Origin: an uncultured Thermodesulfobacterium sp.
Lineage (GTDB): Bacteria; Desulfobacterota; Thermodesulfobacteria; Thermodesulfobacteriales; Thermodesulfobacteriaceae
NCBI GenBank assembly: GCA_938091335.1
Contig: CALLJG010000001.1
Span: 1 to 64,000, forward strand
Direction: 5' to 3'
Length of the DNA stretch: 64,000 nucleotides
Notes under the pieces: generated by a model
Told to the model about the DNA's origin: nothing
Database searches by the model: none
What the model saw: the letters and a program-made list of their open reading frames with translations, nothing else
Translations under genes and position numbers: made by a program
Part shown: positions 43,877 to 52,335 of the stretch, one piece after another
How positions within the stretch are numbered: the stretch's first letter is position 1
How the letters are laid out: every line of letters begins with the position of its first letter

Positions 43877-44755
43877 ATGGAAAGTATGACAGGTTTTGGA
43901 AAAGGAGTAAATCAAAATGAAAAATTTATTATTTCAGTTTATGCAAAAAGTGTAAATTCAAAATATTTAGATATTATTCTTAAACTTCCTAAAAGATATA
44001 TTTTGTTAGAGGAAAAAATAAAAAAATTTGTTGCTCAAAATTTTAAAAGAGGAAAAATTGAAATTCAGATAAAATATACAGGAAATGTAGAACCAAAAGA
44101 AATTTTTATTGATTTAGAAACAGCTAAAAATCTAAAAGCCCTTTTAAATTATCTAAAAAAAGAATTAGGATTTGAAGAACCTTTAACCTATTCAGATTTC
44201 TTAAGATTCAGAGATTTTTTAACTTTTGAAGAAAAAGAAGAAGAAATAGATAAACTCTGGGAAGAAATTTATCCAGCTTTAAATAAAGCTTTAGAGGAAT
44301 TAAAAAATTCTCGTTTAAGAGAAGGGGAGTTTTTAAAAGAAATTCTTAAAAAACATTTAGAAGAATTAAAAAATGAAGTCTTTAAAATAGAAGCTCTAAA
44401 AGAAAAAATTCTAGAAGAAAATCAAAAAAAATTAAAAAAAAGGATAGAAAAAATTTTAAAAGATTGGGAAATAAAGGATTTGGAAGAAAATAGATTTTAT
44501 CAAGAATTGGTTTATTTTCTTGAAAAGTTTGATTTTACTGAAGAATTGGATAGACTAAAAACACATTTTTATCATTTTGAATTAATTATGCAAGAAGATA
44601 ACAATGGTAAAAAACTTGATTTTCTTTGTCAAGAAATGTTTAGAGAAATAAACACTCTTTCTAATAAAGCTTATTCTTCAGAAATTTCTTTAATAGTTGT
44701 AGAAATAAAAAATCTTATTGAAAAATTAAGGGAACAAATTCAAAATATTGCTTAA
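43877..44755 (+). CDS. yicC: YicC family endoribonuclease
   Basis: A 292-residue protein of the YicC family, recently linked to endoribonuclease activity and RNA decay. It starts MESMTGFGKG and ends with HFELIMQEDNNGKKLDFLCQ and EMFREINTLSNKAYS, both diagnostic, with a long charged coiled coil between. It stands 8 bases after miaA and 2 before the prenyltransferase gene. Confidence 0.93.
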   Translation: MESMTGFGKGVNQNEKFIISVYAKSVNSKYLDIILKLPKRYILLEEKIKKFVAQNFKRGKIEIQIKYTGNVEPKEIFIDLETAKNLKALLNYLKKELGFEEPLTYSDFLRFRDFLTFEEKEEEIDKLWEEIYPALNKALEELKNSRLREGEFLKEILKKHLEELKNEVFKIEALKEKILEENQKKLKKRIEKILKDWEIKDLEENRFYQELVYFLEKFDFTEELDRLKTHFYHFELIMQEDNNGKKLDFLCQEMFREINTLSNKAYSSEISLIVVEIKNLIEKLREQIQNIA

Positions 44756-44757
44756 TC

Positions 44758-45630
44758 ATGATAAAGAAGAGATTAAAATTATATTGTGAACTACTTAAAT
44801 TAGAACACACTATATTTGCTTTACCTTTTGGTCTTGCAAGCATATTTATTCTTTATAAAAATTTTCCCTCTTTTAAAAAAATCCTCTATATTTTATTTGC
44901 TCTTATCTTTGCTCGTATTCTTGGAATGTCACTTAATAGATTTATCGATAAGCCTTTTGATGAAAAAAATCCAAGAACAAGACTTTGGCCTCATGCAAAA
45001 GGATTAATAAAAGATTGGGAAATAAAAACTATTATTTTCATTAGTTCTTTTCTGTTTATTTTTTTTTCTTATAAAATAAATCTCTTAGCCTTTTTTCTTA
45101 GCCCATTAGTTATCTTTTCTTTAATAATTTATCCTTATGCTAAAAGATTTACTTATTTCCCTCATTTATTTTTAGGATTAATATATTTTTTAATTCCTAT
45201 AGCCATAGATATAGCTCTAAACGAAAGAATATCTTTATTAGCTATTTTTCTTGGTATAGCTATGGCTTGTTGGGTTTCTGGTTTTGATATTCTTTATAGT
45301 TTACAAGATTTGGAATTTGATAAATTTATGGGATTGAAATCCATTCCTGTGAAATTTGGTATAAAAAAAGCTTTAAAAATCTCTAGATTTTTACATTTTA
45401 TAACTTTCTTATCACTTTTATTAACAGGTTATTTATATCCCAAAACCACATGGATATATCTGGGTGGGATCAATTTACTTGCTATTTTTTTAATTTATGA
45501 ACATAGCCTTATTAAAGAAAATGACATTTCTAAAATAAATAAAGCTTTTTTTACTACTAATGGAATTATAAGTATTGTTTTTTTTATAATAATTTTTATA
45601 AATCACCTATATTGGTATTTTTTAAAATAG
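44758..45630 (+). CDS. UbiA-family prenyltransferase (menaquinone-type)
   Basis: An integral membrane aromatic prenyltransferase of 290 residues with about eight helices. The first Asp-rich motif is NRFIDKPFDEKNPRTR near 60-75, and the second is FDILYSLQDLEFDKFMGLKSIP near 178-199. The ACWVSGFDILYSLQD segment resembles the UbiA/MqnP group in menaquinone synthesis through futalosine. Together with the prenyl synthase at 9919 it may supply the quinone that feeds QmoABC. This role is inference. The start lies 2 bases after yicC. Confidence 0.82.
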   Translation: MIKKRLKLYCELLKLEHTIFALPFGLASIFILYKNFPSFKKILYILFALIFARILGMSLNRFIDKPFDEKNPRTRLWPHAKGLIKDWEIKTIIFISSFLFIFFSYKINLLAFFLSPLVIFSLIIYPYAKRFTYFPHLFLGLIYFLIPIAIDIALNERISLLAIFLGIAMACWVSGFDILYSLQDLEFDKFMGLKSIPVKFGIKKALKISRFLHFITFLSLLLTGYLYPKTTWIYLGGINLLAIFLIYEHSLIKENDISKINKAFFTTNGIISIVFFIIIFINHLYWYFLK

Positions 45631-45637
45631 TTTTTTC

Positions 45638-46426
45638 ATGAAGATTTTTGCTTTTATAAATCAAAAAGGAGGGGTAGGGAAAACTACAGCAGCTATAAAT
45701 TTAGCAAGAGCCTTAAGTCTTAAAAATTATAAAATACTCTTGGTGGATTTCGATCCACAAGCCAATGCTGGAAGCGGACTTGGAATAAGGGTAAATAAAA
45801 AAGAAAGTATATATCAGGCAATTTTAGAGAATAACTGTGAAAAATTTATTAAAAACCCTTATCCTAATCTTTATCTTCTTCCTTCTTCTATTGATTTAGT
45901 GGGATTGGAAGTAGAATTAATAAATCTACCTAAAAGAGAATATATTCTCAAAAATTTATTAGAACAAAGCCATTTTAATAGTTCTTCCTTAAAGGCTTTC
46001 TTTGATTTTATATTTATAGATTCTCCTCCTTCTCTTAGTCTTATTACAGTGAATGTACTTACAGCTTGTGAAGGAGTCATTATACCCTTACAATGTGAAT
46101 ATTATGCTTTAGAAGGTTTATCTTTACTAGTTAGAACTATAAGGGGTATAAAAAAGAAACTAAACCCTGATTTAGTTCTTTTTGGTTTGATATTAATAAT
46201 GTATGATAGCAGAAATAAACTTTCTTATGAAGTAGCAGAAGAAGCTAAAAAACACTTTAAATGGATTGTTTTTGAGACTATTATTCCAAGAAGCGTAAAA
46301 GTGAGTGAAGCTCCTAGTTTTGGTAAATCAGTTCTAGATTATGATAAAAATAATAAAGCAAGTTTTGCTTTTATTAAACTTGCAGAGGAATTTTTAGAAA
46401 GATTGAAAATTTACAAAAAATTTTAA
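45638..46426 (+). CDS. parA: ParA/Soj-type partition ATPase
   Basis: A 262-residue deviant Walker ATPase. Walker A is NQKGGVGKTTAAINLA with the signature Lys at 10; Walker A' is LLVDFDPQANAGSGLG; Walker B is FIFIDSPPSLSLITVN; and the segment PLQCEYYALEGLSLL and SEAPSFGKSVLDYD are typical of chromosomal Soj/ParA. ParB is usually the next gene, but here 127 bases of AT-rich DNA and tRNA-Pro follow. No parS-like TGTTTCACGTGAAACA was seen near it. Confidence 0.9.
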   Translation: MKIFAFINQKGGVGKTTAAINLARALSLKNYKILLVDFDPQANAGSGLGIRVNKKESIYQAILENNCEKFIKNPYPNLYLLPSSIDLVGLEVELINLPKREYILKNLLEQSHFNSSSLKAFFDFIFIDSPPSLSLITVNVLTACEGVIIPLQCEYYALEGLSLLVRTIRGIKKKLNPDLVLFGLILIMYDSRNKLSYEVAEEAKKHFKWIVFETIIPRSVKVSEAPSFGKSVLDYDKNNKASFAFIKLAEEFLERLKIYKKF

Positions 46427-46489
46427 ATTTCTTTAAAATCTAAAAATTTTTCTGAGATATTTTTAGAATACTTTATTTTTTTTAGGTAC

Positions 46490-46518
46490 TTGACAATTTA
46501 AAAAATTTTTTTTATTAT
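46490..46518 (+). promoter_or_regulatory. Promoter of tRNA-Pro
   Basis: A perfect TTGACA at 46490-46495, a 17-base spacer and TATTAT at 46513-46518. The start of transcription is expected near 46525, about 30 bases before the tRNA. It may also drive speD, speE and rsmD downstream. Confidence 0.75.
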
Positions 46519-46553
46519 AAATTTTTAAAAAATTCTAAATTTTTTAAAAAAAT

Positions 46554-46627
46554 CGGGACGTAGCGCAGCTTGGGAGCGCACCCGCTTGGGGTGTGGGGGG
46601 TCGGCGGTTCAAATCCGCCCGTCCCGA
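46554..46627 (+). tRNA. tRNA-Pro (anticodon GGG)
   Basis: Acceptor CGGGACG pairs with CGTCCCG; the anticodon stem CCCGC/GTGGG closes TTGGGGT, and the T loop is TTCAAAT. The anticodon GGG reads CCC/CCT. CCA is not encoded. A run of seven T directly follows the discriminator A, but no separate hairpin precedes it. Confidence 0.92.
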
Positions 46628-46674
46628 TTTTTTTATGTTTTTAAAAGAGCACCTTACCTGGGGGGAGGTGAGTC

Positions 46675-47112
46675 ATGAGAATGATTGAACCTCTTTGTCA
46701 AGTAGAGAAGTTAGAAATTACCTCTACTCCGCATGGTGCTCTTAAACGAAGTATTTGGAATTATCACCTTATTGTAGAATTTTGGAATTCTCCTTTTGAG
46801 GTTTTGGCTAAAGCAAAGTATATTGAAAAAACTCTTAAATCTGCCTTAAAAAATTCTGAGAAAAACCATTTCTTAAGGGCTATTAGTTATCAGTTTAAAC
46901 CTTTTGGTGTTTCAGCTCAAGTAAATTCTGGAAATGTGCATATTTATATTCATACTTGGCCAGAAAATGGATACTCTGCTATTGATATAATCGCAAAAGA
47001 TAAAGACAAAGCTTATGAAATTTTGGAAAAATTAAAAAAATCTTTAAAACCTAAAAATGTATATATAGCTGAAATAATAAGAGGAATTTCAGAAGATTGG
47101 GGTGAAACTTGA
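46675..47112 (+). CDS. SpeD-like protein lacking the catalytic serine and cysteine
   Basis: A 145-residue homologue of class 1B S-adenosylmethionine decarboxylase. HLIVEF at 31, FKPFGVSA at 74, HIYIHTWPENGYSAID at 89-104 and the end pattern match SpeD closely. But in active enzymes the Ser of ESH is self-cleaved to make the pyruvoyl group, and here that position is V88 (NVH); the catalytic Cys 20 residues later is K108. The spacing to His93 and K108 is exactly that of Ser63-His68-Cys83 in the Thermotoga enzyme. So canonical decarboxylase activity is unlikely. The N-terminus has about 24 extra residues. A strong GGGAGGTGA precedes the ATG. The stop overlaps the TTG start of speE. Confidence 0.85.
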   Translation: MRMIEPLCQVEKLEITSTPHGALKRSIWNYHLIVEFWNSPFEVLAKAKYIEKTLKSALKNSEKNHFLRAISYQFKPFGVSAQVNSGNVHIYIHTWPENGYSAIDIIAKDKDKAYEILEKLKKSLKPKNVYIAEIIRGISEDWGET

Positions 47113-47945
47113 CTGGATATTTTTGGTGGAAAGAAAAAATTTTTAAAGATTTTGGACACGCCTATAAGGTTGAATTAGTTTTTGAAGAGAAAAATTTACA
47201 AAAAATTCAAATATTTAAAAATTCTTTTTGGGGTTATATTTTTGTTTTAGATGGAATTGTTCAATTTACAGAAAGAGATGAATTTATTTATCATGAAAGT
47301 ATTGTTTATCTTCCTACAAGCCTATTAAATTCTTCTCCGGAAAAAGTCCTTATTATAGGTGGAGGAGATGGAGGAGTTTTGAGAGAACTTCAAAAAATAC
47401 CTTCTATAAAAGAAATCCTTCAATTTGAAATAGATGTTCTCGTTTTTGAAATCTCTCAGAAATATTTTTTTAAACTTTCTGGAAATTATAAAGATCCAAA
47501 AGTTTCTTTTATTATAAAAGATGGATTAGAAGGGTTAAAAGAATGTAACTCTGAACAATTTGATCTTATTATTGTAGATTGTACAGATCCAATCGGACCT
47601 GCTAAAACTCTTTATACTTTAGATTTTTATAAATATGCTTTAAAAGCTCTAAAATGGGATGGAATTTTTATTCAACAGGTAAGTCTTCCTATATATTTTC
47701 CAAATATTATAAAAAATTCTTATCCCTTAATAAAATCTATTTTTCCTGAGGTTAAAATAGCTAGAGTTTTTGTTCCTTCTTATGGAGAAGAAATAGCATT
47801 TTTTATAGGAGCTAAGAAACCAAAAGATTGGTTAAAACCTAAACAGACCTTTAAAGGAAAATTTTATTATCCTGAATTGAATCCCTATTATTTCTCTATT
47901 CCTAATACTTGGATTCAAATAATTTCAAATTTTCAGGAAGTCTAA
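47109..47945 (+). CDS. speE: Polyamine aminopropyltransferase (spermidine synthase family)
   Basis: SpeE transfers an aminopropyl group from decarboxylated S-adenosylmethionine to a polyamine acceptor. The cofactor site is IIGGGDGGVLRELQK with FEID on the next strand; the catalytic DCTDPIGPAKTLYTLDFY carries the acidic residues that bind the amine; the N-terminal lid contains FVLDGIVQFTERDEFIYHE. It has 278 residues. The acceptor (putrescine, agmatine or spermidine) cannot be told. The TTG start overlaps the stop codon of the SpeD-like gene, so translation is coupled. Confidence 0.9.
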   Translation: MTGYFWWKEKIFKDFGHAYKVELVFEEKNLQKIQIFKNSFWGYIFVLDGIVQFTERDEFIYHESIVYLPTSLLNSSPEKVLIIGGGDGGVLRELQKIPSIKEILQFEIDVLVFEISQKYFFKLSGNYKDPKVSFIIKDGLEGLKECNSEQFDLIIVDCTDPIGPAKTLYTLDFYKYALKALKWDGIFIQQVSLPIYFPNIIKNSYPLIKSIFPEVKIARVFVPSYGEEIAFFIGAKKPKDWLKPKQTFKGKFYYPELNPYYFSIPNTWIQIISNFQEV

Positions 47946-47947
47946 TT

Positions 47948-48505
47948 TTGCAAATTACTGGAGGTTATTTAAAAGGACAAAAACTTTATTCTCCATCTAA
48001 AACTTTATATGTTATTAGGCCTTTAAGAACAAAAATAAGAAAAGCTTTATTTGATATTTTAGGGCAAAACCTTCCTTCATGGAATGTATTAGATCTATTT
48101 GCAGGGATTGGTGCTTTAGGAATAGAAGCTCTTTCGAGGGGAGCTAAATTTACTGTATTTGTAGATGCAAGTCCATTAAGTATTTTTATTATAAAAAAGA
48201 ATCTTGAAAAATTTAATCTTCAGTCAAAATCTCAAATTTTTAAATTAAAACTTCCTAAGGGCTTGAAAGCTCTTTCTATCAAATTCCCAAAATTTTTTAA
48301 TTTAGTTTTTATTACTCCTCCTTATGAGGAAAATCTCCTCCTAAAAACCTTAAAAGTTTTTCCTGAAAATATTCTAAAAGAAAACGCAATAATAATTGGG
48401 GAAGAAAAAACAGGAATAATATTACCTTCTGAAATAAAAAGACTAAAAAAAATAAAAGAAAAACATTATGGAGAAACTACTCTACACATATATCAGATGT
48501 TTTAG
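47948..48505 (+). CDS. rsmD: 16S rRNA (guanine-966-N2)-methyltransferase RsmD
   Basis: RsmD methylates G966 of 16S rRNA. I chose the TTG at 47948 (185 residues), with AGGAAG nine bases upstream and directly after the speE stop; the upstream ATG at 47909 would add 13 residues inside speE that have no family match. Seen are ITGGYLKGQKLYSP, RPLRTKIRKALFDILG, LDLFAGIGALGIEALSRGA and the catalytic motif, here TPPY instead of the usual N/D-PPY. It overlaps the convergent lipoprotein gene by 29 bases. Confidence 0.9.
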   Translation: MQITGGYLKGQKLYSPSKTLYVIRPLRTKIRKALFDILGQNLPSWNVLDLFAGIGALGIEALSRGAKFTVFVDASPLSIFIIKKNLEKFNLQSKSQIFKLKLPKGLKALSIKFPKFFNLVFITPPYEENLLLKTLKVFPENILKENAIIIGEEKTGIILPSEIKRLKKIKEKHYGETTLHIYQMF

Positions 48506-49190
48506 GTCCTGGAATAAAAGTTCCTCTAAAATTTAATAGGGACCTTATATTATAACATGTTTTTATTCCTAATTTTATTTCATCAAAATATTCTTCTTTG
48601 TTTTTTATTTTGATATTTTTTCTCTCTTTTTCGGTTGTTTTTTCTATTTCATAAAATATGTCTCCTTCTAAATCCAATCCATAAATATCTTTTTTTGGTC
48701 TTTTCCAAGTTAATAATACTGTATCTTCCTTTATAAGATTTAATTTGAATTCCTGCGGAAAATCAGGAGGATTATGCCAATGAATTTCTAAAGGCTTTGT
48801 AAAAGGAGTTTCTACTAAAAAATCTTTTATTATTTTTATTCTATAAGTATATTTATGCCTGTGTTTAAGATTATAATCTGGATAAACAAATAAATTACTT
48901 GCAGAGTGAAGTTTTACTGGTAGCTTTAAAATACTTTTTTTTTCTTTAGCTCTTGGAATATCAAGGGGAAGTTCTGTTTTTTCAATAATCAATTTTTTTA
49001 TTTTCACTAAGGGATAACCTCCCTGTGTTTCTGTAGGGAGATAAATAAAAAGATTTGCTCCTTGAGAAGTTAGTTGAATTTCAAATGAAAGATCTTTAGG
49101 AACACTTTTTTCTATAGGTAAAGGTGGGGTCTTTTTTCCACAAGAAAGTATCAAAAAAGCAAAAAAAACAATAAAAAAGTCTTTTTTCAT
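48477..49190 (-). CDS. Uncharacterised lipoprotein with fibronectin III-like repeats
   Basis: A 237-residue lipoprotein: signal peptide with lipobox LSCG (Cys 17), a Pro-rich start GKKTPPLP typical of small LptM-like or FN3 lipoproteins, then two beta-rich repeats of about 95 residues, each with the pattern of fibronectin type III domains (HKYTYRIKII; VLLTWKRPKKDIYG; CYNIRSLLNFRGTF). The function is unknown. It follows the fumarase subunit gene by 7 bases and overlaps rsmD tail to tail. Confidence 0.72.
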   Translation of the reverse strand: MKKDFFIVFFAFLILSCGKKTPPLPIEKSVPKDLSFEIQLTSQGANLFIYLPTETQGGYPLVKIKKLIIEKTELPLDIPRAKEKKSILKLPVKLHSASNLFVYPDYNLKHRHKYTYRIKIIKDFLVETPFTKPLEIHWHNPPDFPQEFKLNLIKEDTVLLTWKRPKKDIYGLDLEGDIFYEIEKTTEKERKNIKIKNKEEYFDEIKLGIKTCYNIRSLLNFRGTFIPGPKTSDICVE

Positions 49191-49197
49191 AAAAATT

Positions 49198-50037
49198 TCA
49201 AATAATTTTTATCTTCTTTATTCTTGCTGAATGACATTGAATATTTACTGCTACAGGTAAACTTCCTATATGAGAAGGATAAGTCTCAATATGAACTCCT
49301 AAACAAGTAGTTTTACCACCAAAACCTAAAGGACCAATGGTTAAAGAATTTATTTCTTCCATTAATTCTTTTTCTAATTTTGCTATTTCAAGATCTGGAT
49401 TAAAAATGCCCAAATCTCTAAAAATAGCTTTTTTTGCAAGAATAGCTGATTTTTCAAAATTTCCTCCTATTCCAACTCCTACAATAATAGGAGGGCAGGG
49501 ATTAGAACCTGCTTTTTTAATTATTTCTATTACAAATCTTTTTATACTCTCTATTCCTGCAGAGGGAGATAACATAGATAAAGCACTCATATTTTCACTG
49601 CCACATCCTTTAGGCATTAGATAAATTTCAAAAATATCTTCAGAAACAATTTCATAATGAATAATTCCTGGTGTATTATCATTTGTATTTTTTCTATTTA
49701 AAGGATTACATACTGAGGCTCTAAGAAATCCTTCTTGGCAAGCTAATTTTAGACCTTCGTTAATAGCTTTTTCTAAATTTTTGATATATACTTTTTCCCC
49801 TATTCTTACCCATACTACAGCAACACCTGTATCTTGACAAAGAGGAATATTTTCTTTTTTAGCTATTTCTGCATTGTTTAACAAAATCTCTAGAACTGCC
49901 TTAGCTAAAACATTTTCTTCTTTTTCCAAAGCTATTTTTAATGCGTTTATTATTTCATTAGGCAGAATCTTACAAGCTTTAATATAGTTTTCTTTTACAA
50001 GGTTTACTATTTCTTCATAGGATATTTCTTTTTTCAT
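49198..50037 (-). CDS. Fumarate hydratase class I, alpha subunit
   Basis: A 279-residue [4Fe-4S] hydratase alpha subunit (TtdA/FumA N-terminal type). Cluster ligands are in PLCQDTGVAVV, MPKGCGSENMS and GPLGFGGKTTCLG. The class I fumarase of many anaerobes has separate alpha and beta chains; the beta gene is not next to this one nor elsewhere in the window. L-tartrate dehydratase alpha is an alternative, but fumarase is favoured in an organism with mdh. It overlaps nagZ by 4 bases. Confidence 0.87.
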   Translation of the reverse strand: MKKEISYEEIVNLVKENYIKACKILPNEIINALKIALEKEENVLAKAVLEILLNNAEIAKKENIPLCQDTGVAVVWVRIGEKVYIKNLEKAINEGLKLACQEGFLRASVCNPLNRKNTNDNTPGIIHYEIVSEDIFEIYLMPKGCGSENMSALSMLSPSAGIESIKRFVIEIIKKAGSNPCPPIIVGVGIGGNFEKSAILAKKAIFRDLGIFNPDLEIAKLEKELMEEINSLTIGPLGFGGKTTCLGVHIETYPSHIGSLPVAVNIQCHSARIKKIKII

Positions 50038-50975
50038 AATGATTGTCCTAAAATTTTCTCTAAGGCTGAAAAACTTTTTTTTATTTTTTCTCTTAAAACT
50101 AAACTTTTTTCTATTTCTCCTTTTATATCTTCTAAAATAAATATTAAGTTATACCACTTTTCAGAATAAATTATAAGATTATGACCACTTGCTAAACTTA
50201 AAATAATTCTTTCTTGAGGTTCCCAGAAATCTAAAGCACCCATAGAAAGATCATCAGTTAAAATAATACCTTTATAGTTAAAATTTTTTCTTAAAAGAGA
50301 AATTATCTTTTCAGAAAAAGTAACTGGTTTTACATCTATTTCTTTAATAACTATATGAGTAGTCATAATGAAAGAAACATCAGTTTTTTCTAAAAGTGAA
50401 AAAAACACATCTAAATTTTCTTTATCAAGATTTTCTTTAAAAGGAAGTTTTTGATGGGGATCAATTTTAACATCTTTTAATCCAGGAAAATGTTTTAAGC
50501 AAGAGAAAATTTTTTCTTTTTTATGTTCCTCTATAAAAAGATAGGCCAATTTTTCTACTAAATTTTTATTTTTACCAAAAGTTCTACCTCTTAAAAAAAC
50601 TTCTGCAGATTCATCAGCTAAATCTACACAGGGAGCAAGGTTTAGATTAAGTTGGTAATTTTTTAAAGTTAATACTATTTTTTTACTCCATTCTTTAACA
50701 GATTTTTCTCCTTCTTTTTCATATTTTTTAGCTATTTCCAGTGGAGATAAAAAATTACCTTCAATTCTACAAACTCTACCTCCTTCTTGATCAACAGCTA
50801 AAAGAAGTGTCTTTAGTTTTTCTTTAAAATTAGATATAAAAAATTTAAAGTCATTTTCGAAATGTTCTTTAAAGAAAATAAAATTTTTAAACCCAAATTC
50901 TTTATAAAAAGAAATTTCCTCTTGTGTTAATTTTTCTGGTTTAATCAAAAAAAGAGCGCCAATTTTATTAAACAT
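50034..50975 (-). CDS. nagZ: Glycoside hydrolase family 3, NagZ-like
   Basis: A 313-residue GH3 N-terminal-domain protein, the size of NagZ, which removes N-acetylglucosamine from peptidoglycan fragments. Seen are LAVDQEGGRVCRIEG, FSCLKHFPGL with the variant loop KIDPHQKLP (usual form D-S-H) and the nucleophile Asp in ILTDDLSMGALDF. There is no signal peptide, in line with a cytoplasmic recycling enzyme. It overlaps nifS by 8 bases and the fumarase gene by 4. Confidence 0.85.
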   Translation of the reverse strand: MFNKIGALFLIKPEKLTQEEISFYKEFGFKNFIFFKEHFENDFKFFISNFKEKLKTLLLAVDQEGGRVCRIEGNFLSPLEIAKKYEKEGEKSVKEWSKKIVLTLKNYQLNLNLAPCVDLADESAEVFLRGRTFGKNKNLVEKLAYLFIEEHKKEKIFSCLKHFPGLKDVKIDPHQKLPFKENLDKENLDVFFSLLEKTDVSFIMTTHIVIKEIDVKPVTFSEKIISLLRKNFNYKGIILTDDLSMGALDFWEPQERIILSLASGHNLIIYSEKWYNLIFILEDIKGEIEKSLVLREKIKKSFSALEKILGQSL

Positions 50976-52095
50976 TTTTCTTGAAATACTCAGAAAAAAT
51001 TTCTAAAACTTCTTCAATTTCTTCTTCATTAGTATATCTTCCAAGAGAAAATCTTATGGTTCCTTCAGCTACATCTGGAGAAACTTTCAATGCCAAAAGC
51101 GTATGAGAGCCTTTTCTATCATGACAAGCAGCACCTGTAGAAGCACATATTTGAGGAAGATCTTCTAGAATTTTCACTCCATTTTTACCTATAAAAGAAA
51201 CTGTTAAGGTATTAGGTAAAGTATTTTCTGGAACCCCATATCGGTAAATTTTAGGATAAATCTCTTTTAGCCCTTTAAAAAACTTTTCTCGCAAGTAAAT
51301 TAGTCTTTCTTTTTCGAAAGGAACATCTTTTTTAGCTATTTCCGAAGCTTTTGCAAAAGCTGCTATTAAGCTAACAGGCTCTGTACCTGCCCTTAAACCT
51401 CTTTCCTGTCCTCCTCCTAAAAATAAAGGATTTATTTCTATCCCCTTTTTTATATATAAAGCTCCTATTCCTTTTGGTGCATACATCTTGTGTCCAGCCA
51501 TGGTTAATAGATCACACCCTATTTCCTTCACATCAACAGAAATTTTCCCTACTGCTTGACAAGCATCTGTATGAAATAAAACCCCCCTTTTTTTACATAA
51601 TTTAGCTATTTCTTTCACAGGCTGAATAGTTCCTATTTCATTATTAGCCATCATCACAGAAACAAGAATAGTATCAGATTTTATTCTCTTTTCAATCTCA
51701 TCTATTTCTACATATCCATAATTATTAATAGGAATAAAATCCACTTTAAAACCTATTTCCAAAAGTTTAAGCACTGGGGTCAGAATAGAAGGATGTTCAA
51801 AAGCACTAACTAAAAGATGCCCCTTCCCTTTTTCTAAAGCGATCCCAAATAAAGCGAGATGATTAGCTTCTGTTCCACCAGAAGTAAAAATTACTTCCTC
51901 TGGTTCTGCATTAATTAAATCTGCTACTTTTTGGCGAAAATCATGAAGTTTTTCTCTAACAAATCTACCTAAAACATGCCCAGAACTTGGATTAGCAAAG
52001 TATTCAGAAGAATAAAGTTTTAACTCCTCTACTACTTCAGGAAGACAGGGAGTAGTAGCATTATAGTCTAAATAAATTATCTTTTTTTCCTTCAT
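50968..52095 (-). CDS. Cysteine desulfurase (NifS/IscS type)
   Basis: A 375-residue PLP enzyme giving sulfur for iron-sulfur clusters. The PLP Lys is K203 in MAGHKMYAPKG; the sulfur-carrying Cys is C324 in ASTGAACHDRKGSHTL; VIFTSGGTEANHLA and FHTDACQAVGK are family motifs. The loop around C324 is short, as in NifS/IscS group I. A scaffold gene such as iscU is not next to it. It heads a minus-strand run of nifS-nagZ-fumarase alpha-lipoprotein. The start is a Met with no good ribosome site. Confidence 0.92.
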   Translation of the reverse strand: MKEKKIIYLDYNATTPCLPEVVEELKLYSSEYFANPSSGHVLGRFVREKLHDFRQKVADLINAEPEEVIFTSGGTEANHLALFGIALEKGKGHLLVSAFEHPSILTPVLKLLEIGFKVDFIPINNYGYVEIDEIEKRIKSDTILVSVMMANNEIGTIQPVKEIAKLCKKRGVLFHTDACQAVGKISVDVKEIGCDLLTMAGHKMYAPKGIGALYIKKGIEINPLFLGGGQERGLRAGTEPVSLIAAFAKASEIAKKDVPFEKERLIYLREKFFKGLKEIYPKIYRYGVPENTLPNTLTVSFIGKNGVKILEDLPQICASTGAACHDRKGSHTLLALKVSPDVAEGTIRFSLGRYTNEEEIEEVLEIFSEYFKKNV

Positions 52096-52335
52096 TAATC
52101 TTTTTCTTAATTAGCAAAATTTTCTTATAAAAAACTTTAATCAATTTTTGAAGAATATCAAAAGGTATTTTTTACTTTATTTCCAAATCTCAAAATAACT
52201 TCTTTTACTCCTTTTATCTTTCACAAACAATCTTTTAGCAACTTTTATTTAAAAAATTAAATAGGAATTTAAAAATTTTGTTAAGAAAAAGATAGGTTAT
52301 TGCTTTTTTCAGTTTTTCTTTTATTGTTTTAATTT

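Noticed and set aside
46675-47112. Frameshift or pseudogene as explanation for the missing SpeD serine
   Set aside because: The frame is continuous through the motif, flanking conserved residues are in register, and the ribosome site and coupling to speE are intact.
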